NCBI GenBank assembly: GCA_030374735.1
Contig: JASCIV010000793.1
Span: 1-12,215, forward strand
Direction: 5' to 3'
Length of the DNA stretch: 12,215 nt
DNA from: Gracilaria caudata
Taxonomy: Eukaryota; Rhodophyta; Florideophyceae; Gracilariales; Gracilariaceae
Position 1 is the stretch's first letter. Each line of letters starts with the position of its first letter. Below, piece after piece: positions 7,842 to 12,215 of the stretch. The notes beneath the pieces were generated by a model, which was not told the DNA's origin, ran no database searches, and saw only the letters and a list, made by a program, of their open reading frames with translations. The position numbers and the translations under genes were made by a program.

Positions 7842-8629
7842 GACGGCTACATCCGCCGTCTCTGTCGGGCAGCTGGTGCAGCGACAAAGTTCGTTTGATC
7901 GCGTCGTCTTCCATGCTTTGTTGTACTGGCCTTGCTTGTCTTATGGACACACACGCGTCCACGGATCACACGTAACATGCGCCGTGGCGTACACTTTGCC
8001 CAATACCCAATCAGAGTGAGCTGTACTTGCAAATGCTTTTGTAATGTAGGATTCATACTGCGTGTGGATACGCGAATCCATGAACCACCGTCGACTTCCA
8101 CATCCTCGCGTTTTTGATACTTTCAGCAACTTTTTGTGCAAATGCAAAAGCTATTTTGTATTTTCAGGATGCTCCCATTGGGAGCCTCCCAGTGTCTATC
8201 CCAAGTGACGTCGTACCTGAGTCAAGCATTCCTTTTTCGTCCTCATAAAGAGCTAGGTTTCTTGTTACCGTCTCTCTATCTCTCTCTCATTTATAGGCAC
8301 ACTAGCTTAATTAGAACTATGTGTAGACCGTTGCTGAAAAGCTCACTAAAAAGGCCAGCGCTTTATCTGAACATTTGGAGATGACATCAGAACCAACAAG
8401 ACCCTGACGCTCGCGCAAGGGTGGCAAGCTGATGCGTCTTGAATACGGTCTCTGAGCTCGATACTAGATCTCGTTCAAGCCGTTAACATTTCCGTTCGCC
8501 GATTTCCGAAAAAAGCATCGCTAGCTCTTTATCACCTTTCTCTGAAAGGTTTCAGGAAACCGCTCGCCTCTATCAGCGATAAATTGTTGCGTTTTGATCT
8601 CTTGAGTTGATGCATTTGCTAAGACGGCC
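7842..8629. other. Intergenic region between the Golgi pH regulator start and the kinase-like pseudogene
   Basis: No gene is supported. The left part should hold the promoter and 5' leader of the minus-strand Golgi pH regulator gene. Small palindromes are present: GCTCCCA-T-TGGGAGC (8171-8185), overlapped by GGGAG-C-CTCCC (8180-8190), and a pair of adjacent hairpins at 8535-8561. A pyrimidine-rich CT tract (about 8268-8290) ends in TTATAG and looks like a splice acceptor, but nothing coding follows it. Confidence 0.5.
8535..8561. repeat. Two adjacent short inverted repeats
   Basis: CCTTTC-TCT-GAAAGG (8535-8549) overlaps by two bases with GGTTTC-AG-GAAACC (8548-8561), so the stretch can form either of two short hairpins. 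It lies about 70 bases before the ATG of the kinase-like pseudogene and may belong to its former promoter. It contains one TTCnnGAA unit, but the spacing does not make a full heat-shock element. Confidence 0.5.
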
Positions 8630-9472
8630 ATGGAACTTGTACAATGTGGAACTGTAACTCTGAAGGGAGGAATTGAGCATGATGTTGCGTTTTTCAGCAA
8701 AGGGAAAGAACTATTTATGGCACCTATACCACAACATGTATGGCGTGACTTAGAATCTAAGCTGGATACCTTGGATGCAGAGCACATAGATTTGGATCGC
8801 GTGTACCCACTTTTTGACCCGGACAAGTTCACCCAGGCGCAGCTTCCAGTTCCAGTCACGTGGCACAGAAAGCAACCTTGCTTACTAGATTACCCTTTTA
8901 TTGACAAAACCAATGATCATATAATATATTATACGAGGCTGCGAAGCATGAAGCACTTCTTTGTGAAGTTTTAAAATGCTCTCCGAACCCAAACATAGCC
9001 GAGTTTTATGGTTGCGAAGTTAAGAATGGCCGTATCGTTGCCTTGTTTTTCAAAAAGTATTTAATCACGCTCCATGCTTGAAAGCTCTGCTGGACAGGTA
9101 AACAAACGTCGGTGCCTAAACAAAGTTCGCAGAGCGGTTGATCTCCTTCATCGCCTTGGTTAGGCTCACAATGATTTGAATCCCCGAAATATCATGTTTG
9201 ACGCTGACGGACCAGCTATCGTGATAGACTTCGACTCCAGTCGCCAGATTGGGCAGAAAATGGGGAGTAAGCGCGGCACGCGAATGTTTTATGAGAAAAG
9301 TTCGTACGTTTCGGCTGTTGAAAATGATTTCTACAGTTTACGAATGATCGAGAAGTACGTAAACAAAAAGTGCACCACTTCAATTTCCGTTGAGGACTCA
9401 GCGTTGGGTCGTGCAGCATCACAAAACATCGTTGATGATCTTCAAAGCAACGTAAATCCTAAGACGAGGTGA
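8630..9472 (+). pseudogene. Broken protein-kinase-like gene (HxDxxxxN / DFD type)
   Basis: The ATG at 8630 has a near-ideal context (GGCCATGG). The first frame (8630 to about 8930) encodes an N-terminal region ending near KTNDHIIYY. The match then moves to another frame (8932-9078), which reads EAAKHEALLCEVLK and then NIAEFYGCEVKNGRIVALFF. This is the region of the kinase N-lobe that carries the alpha-C Glu and the strands before the hinge. It ends at a TGA (9079). The first frame resumes near 9074 with AVDLLHRLG, then a TAG (9161), then AHNDLNPRNIM (the HxDxxxxN catalytic loop) and AIVIDFDSS (DFD in place of DFG). NDFYSLRMIEKYV follows, and the frame ends at 9470. Two frameshifts plus one nonsense codon make it a pseudogene. 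Intact kinase-like proteins with this HNDLNP...DFD pattern are common in fungi; the parent gene here may be a local family. The 63 bases between a GTAAAC word and the TAG look coding, so splicing does not rescue it. Confidence 0.82.
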
Positions 9473-9820
9473 GGATGACCATCGGGATTGTTTTCAGGCG
9501 AGCAAGCACGAGAAAAATTTTTCACATTTATGCACGAACGAAGCCACTCGGATCATTCACTTCTCCGCTCCTGACAGCAGCATGATGCAGCTCTTTGCAA
9601 CAAGTCATCAAATGACGCATGATTCGCGGCATCGTAGGTATGAGCTTCAGTTCGGATCCGGAAGGATATCGAGAATATCCACGAGGATACCTGGAAACAC
9701 GCGCTTGATTCATTCAAATTGAATGACAACCACTTCCCTGTCTACACACTCGATGAACTCGTTCGCCCATCCACGCCCCAGGGTCTTTACTCAAGTCGAG
9801 CGAAGTTGAATGATATGTAA
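9456..9820 (+). pseudogene. Coding-like, frame-broken stretch of unknown identity
   Basis: One plus frame is open from 9456 to 9722 and includes TRIIHFSAPDSSMMQLFATS and then MTHDSRHRRYELQF. A second plus frame, open from 9644 to its TAA at 9818, reads DIENIHEDTWKHALDSFKLN and then FPVYTLDELVRPSTPQGLYS. The amino-acid composition of both is protein-like, and the second appears to continue the first after a frameshift near 9655. I do not recognise a family. It directly follows the kinase-like pseudogene, may be another dead gene or repeat fragment, and lies in the 3' flank of the minus-strand SUN gene. Real coding origin is only moderately likely. Confidence 0.3.
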
Positions 9821-9923
9821 AACACCTCCATCAAATCAAATACGCAATGTTTTCTTTTCGGCTTAGCTTACCAAGCATATGTACAAACAAACCTTACCGT
9901 GGGAGACCCAATTCCGTGCACGT

Positions 9924-11435
9924 TCACACTTGTTCTCCATGTACCCGGAAACGATACAACGACGTGTGGTTGGCTCCATGATTGCTCACAATCTCCAACC
10001 GAACAGCACGGAAAACGTTCTCGCCAGGCACGTAAAAGCGCTGAAGATGACCCTTTTGATCCTGCTCCATGTCAAACACAAACTCACCAGCCTCCACTTC
10101 CTCGCCGTCCACCTTGACGCCGTGAACCTTAAACTGGCGCGGTGCGCTCCGGATCGACAGCACGCTAGCCCTGGGCGTATGCTCCATTGTTACGCTAGTG
10201 ACCTTAACTAATCCGAGCAGCCGAATCATAACTTCAGCTTTGTCGCCGCCAAACGACCAACATCTACCTGGCAAAACATCCGGCTCCAATATCGTCGAAG
10301 CCCTGACTGGTCGATGCGGCGTGGGGATTCCATCCCCTAGAAGAGCTTCTGCATACTTGCGAACAAAACGCCCATAGAGGCGTTGCATGCTGGGTCTGGT
10401 CCATAAAATCTTTCCACCCGCCGATGCAAGAGCAAAGTCTGGAGGAAGGTCCTTGTCAGCCGCGTATCGCTCAGCAAATCCCGAGAATTCATCGCGCATA
10501 CGCGCAGTTTCTCGACGAACGGCAAGAGGTATATCAGCGGTTAGACGAGCGGCATCTTGTTGCGCCGCCTTCTTCGCCTCGGTGATAACTCGTGGAAGGA
10601 TTTCTTGCTCCAGTTCAGCGCGAGTGACAAAGTCTCCAATGAGCGTAGGCGGTGCTCTTGACGCAGGGCGGAACAAACGAGAAGGCAAGTTGCGTAGAAA
10701 TGAGAATAAACTCTTCGCAATGGTGCGCAGCACATCGTAAAGCACGGAAGTAAGCGCTCGAAGAAGTGGGGGTACTGGAATATCTGAAAACGTCCATCGC
10801 GGAGTGCATGAATCGCGGAGACTTTGGAACGCTGACTTTGTACCTATGCGAGCGCTGTAGCGAGCTTCCATAAAGAGTAAGAACATCATGCCGGTGATGA
10901 AAAGCGCTGTGATGAAGACAATGGGAAGCGATTTGTGATTGGTTGCGACGAAGTTTCGAATGGAGCGTCGGATCTGCCGAGGGCTGAATGCATTGTTGGT
11001 GGTCGAAGGCGGCTCCGAGACGCGCGTTTGAAGTGTTTGTGGTTGAGGTTCATCCTCTTCGTTGTCGATTACCTCATCCTCCTCAAGCTGATTGGCAGCA
11101 GCAGCTCGCCATGAGGTACTGGCAGGTTTCTTCGCAGCAGAGCCGAGAATGTCGAACAGAGACACTCGCACGCGGTCCGCCACTCCGCGGACAGCAGAAG
11201 GGCGACGCGACGGGGGCGGTTCGGCAGGCGAATCGGCGACAAACTTGTGCGGAGAGTCCTTGTACCGCACTCGACGCGACTCCTTTGTAGGACGGCGCTC
11301 ATCGGGAGGTAAGAAAGAAGCCTCCGACTCGACGACATACCCAGAGCCATACAGACTATAATTGCCCGGGCGGGTCAATCCGGGCGTGCTGAGTCGCTTG
11401 CGGCGAAGGCGCTCGGAACGACGCGCCTGGCTCAT
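9924..11435 (-). CDS. SUN-domain protein (Sad1/UNC-84), inner nuclear membrane
   Basis: SUN proteins sit in the inner nuclear membrane and bind KASH peptides in the perinuclear space, linking nucleus to cytoskeleton (LINC complex). The 503-residue protein has a basic, Ser/Arg-rich nucleoplasmic N-terminus, one clear transmembrane helix (about 169-188, LPIVFITALFITGMMFLLFM), a lumenal stretch with helical, coiled-coil-like character (about 268-325), and a C-terminal SUN domain (about 333-501). SUN hallmarks are DFALASAGGKILWTRPS, ILEPDVLPGRCWSFGG, VTMEHTP, SAPRQFKVHG and the final LYRFRVHGE. The frame extends 12 codons upstream to a TTG, but the first ATG is at 11435 (MSQARRSERL), which I take as the start. 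It is a single exon. The conserved Cys after 'TR' and the Cys near the C-terminus of animal SUN proteins are replaced by Pro and Ser. It is divergent from the partial gene at 11928. Confidence 0.94.
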   Translation of the reverse strand: MSQARRSERLRRKRLSTPGLTRPGNYSLYGSGYVVESEASFLPPDERRPTKESRRVRYKDSPHKFVADSPAEPPPSRRPSAVRGVADRVRVSLFDILGSAAKKPASTSWRAAAANQLEEDEVIDNEEDEPQPQTLQTRVSEPPSTTNNAFSPRQIRRSIRNFVATNHKSLPIVFITALFITGMMFLLFMEARYSARIGTKSAFQSLRDSCTPRWTFSDIPVPPLLRALTSVLYDVLRTIAKSLFSFLRNLPSRLFRPASRAPPTLIGDFVTRAELEQEILPRVITEAKKAAQQDAARLTADIPLAVRRETARMRDEFSGFAERYAADKDLPPDFALASAGGKILWTRPSMQRLYGRFVRKYAEALLGDGIPTPHRPVRASTILEPDVLPGRCWSFGGDKAEVMIRLLGLVKVTSVTMEHTPRASVLSIRSAPRQFKVHGVKVDGEEVEAGEFVFDMEQDQKGHLQRFYVPGENVFRAVRLEIVSNHGANHTSLYRFRVHGEQV

Positions 11436-11927
11436 CGTGAGGCGCGCGCGGTGTCGGACGTCGTTGTGCAAGCCACAGTGAGAATCTCTGTGAGATGATG
11501 CGAAGGTGATTTATCGTATTATGTGCTTGACAGCGTTTGCAAGCAGAAGCTCAACGGTTCTGCCCGCGCGAAATGGCGCGCTTTCGGTGGGGAGCGGCGA
11601 CGAAACGGTCGAAAATGGCGCCAAGTCGTGAGCGCCACTGCGCCTGACGCGTGTGCGGCGGGGCGAGCGGCGCCCCTTTTTGTGGGAGCGCGTCCCGACG
11701 TGAGCGCGTGACGCTTGTTCCGATGCGTGATGCCAAGTGTGGGTGTTGTCACGGTGTCATCCGTGTCGGCTTGTGACACCTGTGGCCGTGTCAGGTTTGA
11801 TCTCAATGCTAATCTGACACATCCATGTCACGGCGTCTTTCTCTTCCCTGCAAATGAAACCGAACCAGCCGGAACGACGCACAATTTCGTACGAAGGTAC
11901 CGAGGGTAGACGGTCGCGCCAGTCGTT
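11436..11927. promoter_or_regulatory. Divergent promoter region between the SUN gene and the right-edge gene
   Basis: The two start codons point away from each other across 492 bases, so both promoters and 5' leaders should lie here. The SUN-proximal part (about 11560-11700) is rich in GCGC words and includes one GCGCGAAA (11566-11573), which fits the E2F consensus, although a single match is weak evidence. The part nearer the right-edge gene carries the TGTCA/TGACA cluster (11747-11830). No obvious TATA element is seen. Short frames on both strands are not convincing genes. Confidence 0.55.
11747..11830. promoter_or_regulatory. Cluster of six TGTCA/TGACA motifs
   Basis: The pentamer TGTCA or its complement TGACA occurs at 11747, 11755, 11774, 11789, 11815 and 11826, six times in 84 bases. 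Four copies extend to GTGTCA/TGACAC. Such cores are bound by TALE homeodomain and some bZIP proteins in other eukaryotes. The cluster lies about 100-180 bases upstream of the start codon at 11928. Which factor binds, if any, is unknown. Confidence 0.5.
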
Positions 11928-12215
11928 ATGGAAGCCGTTCTGTTCGTGGCCGCCACATCTCCGTCGAGCTCACTGGGTTTTCGCCGCGCTTACTCTGTCT
12001 CACGGAAACGTTTAAACCCCCTCGAACTTCGGCAACATGCCACCTGCCTCTCACAATCAAGAGCAAACATCCGCAGACAAGCTTCTCCCTATTCTTCACG
12101 CCGTGTTGAGGTGATAACTAGTCGCGTCCGTCCTCCTTCGCGCACTTCTGTCAAGGACGTATTACATTACTTCAATTACGCCACGTACGCCCTTCTCCCC
12201 GTGCTCACCGCGGCA
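11928..12215 (+). CDS. Partial gene, N-terminus only; organelle-targeting-like leader, then a possible membrane segment
   Basis: The frame is open for 96 codons from the ATG at 11928 to the window edge with no stop. The first 60-70 residues are rich in Ser, Arg and Ala with few acidic residues (VAATSPSSSLGFRRAYSVSR, then SRANIRRQASPYSSRR). This is the usual look of a chloroplast transit peptide, or less likely a mitochondrial presequence. The mature part appears to start around SVKDVLHYFNYATYALLPVL, which ends in a hydrophobic run that may begin a membrane helix. The family cannot be named from this fragment. An upstream in-frame start is not supported, and the divergent promoter lies directly before it. 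If it is plastid-targeted, the organism has a plastid, which supports an algal source. Confidence 0.65.
   Translation, partial: MEAVLFVAATSPSSSLGFRRAYSVSRKRLNPLELRQHATCLSQSRANIRRQASPYSSRRVEVITSRVRPPSRTSVKDVLHYFNYATYALLPVLTAA

Noticed and set aside
8136..8384. 82-codon plus frame after a CT-rich tract ending in TTATAG, considered as an exon with a splice acceptor
   Set aside because: No upstream exon or conserved protein sequence can be joined to it.
8538..8558. Heat-shock element
   Set aside because: Only one TTCnnGAA unit has correct spacing; the neighbouring units are off by one or two bases.
9100..9163. Intron that would remove the TAG in the kinase-like gene (CAG|GTAAAC ... GGTTAG|G)
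   Set aside because: The intervening sequence encodes the conserved helix before the catalytic loop (AVDLLHRLG), and the other frameshift would remain.
11436..11471. N-terminal 12-codon extension of the SUN protein
   Set aside because: It begins with TTG rather than ATG; the first Met is at 11435.
1..12215. tRNA, rRNA, CRISPR array or prokaryotic operon features
   Set aside because: No tRNA-like T-arm with matching acceptor stem, rRNA core motif or regularly spaced repeats were seen, and the genes are eukaryotic.

Overview
The window looks like nuclear DNA of an intron-poor, single-celled eukaryote. Every recognisable gene belongs to the eukaryotic endomembrane, nuclear-envelope or chromatin machinery: signal recognition particle receptor alpha, Golgi pH regulator, a SUN-domain protein and a Polycomb-type RING/RAWUL protein. 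One 70-base spliceosomal intron can be placed; the other complete genes read as single exons. The partial gene at the right edge starts with an acid-poor, Ser/Arg-rich leader that resembles a plastid (or mitochondrial) transit peptide. Compact genes, few introns and a possible plastid leader would suit a unicellular red alga (Porphyridium-like). That assignment is an inference and is not proven by the sequence.

Layout, left to right. SRP receptor alpha is on the minus strand (54-1850). A gene-poor stretch of about 2.5 kb follows (1851-4364). It holds a striking fold-back hairpin (2199-2257) and the decayed 3' end of a non-LTR retrotransposon (RNase H tail, zinc knuckle and C-terminal tail, 3085-3678). 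The RING/RAWUL gene is on the plus strand (4365-5168), with a 15-bp stem-loop 46 bases after its stop. A convergent gap of about 1.15 kb (5169-6322) contains only a short tandem repeat and no convincing gene. The Golgi pH regulator is on the minus strand (6323-7841) in two exons. A broken protein-kinase-like gene lies on the plus strand (8630-9472) and is followed by another coding-like but frame-broken stretch (9456-9820). The SUN-domain gene is on the minus strand (9924-11435). A divergent promoter region of about 490 bases contains a tight cluster of TGTCA/TGACA motifs. The window ends inside a plus-strand gene (11928 to the edge).

The genes do not form an operon or dedicated pathway. They are independent housekeeping genes: ER protein targeting, Golgi ion homeostasis, nuclear-envelope tethering and chromatin regulation. 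Two intergenic stretches collect dead sequence. I found no clearly new multi-gene system. The points most worth checking are the compact-RING Polycomb-like protein, the SUN domain without its usual disulfide cysteines, the fold-back hairpin, and the motif cluster in the divergent promoter.
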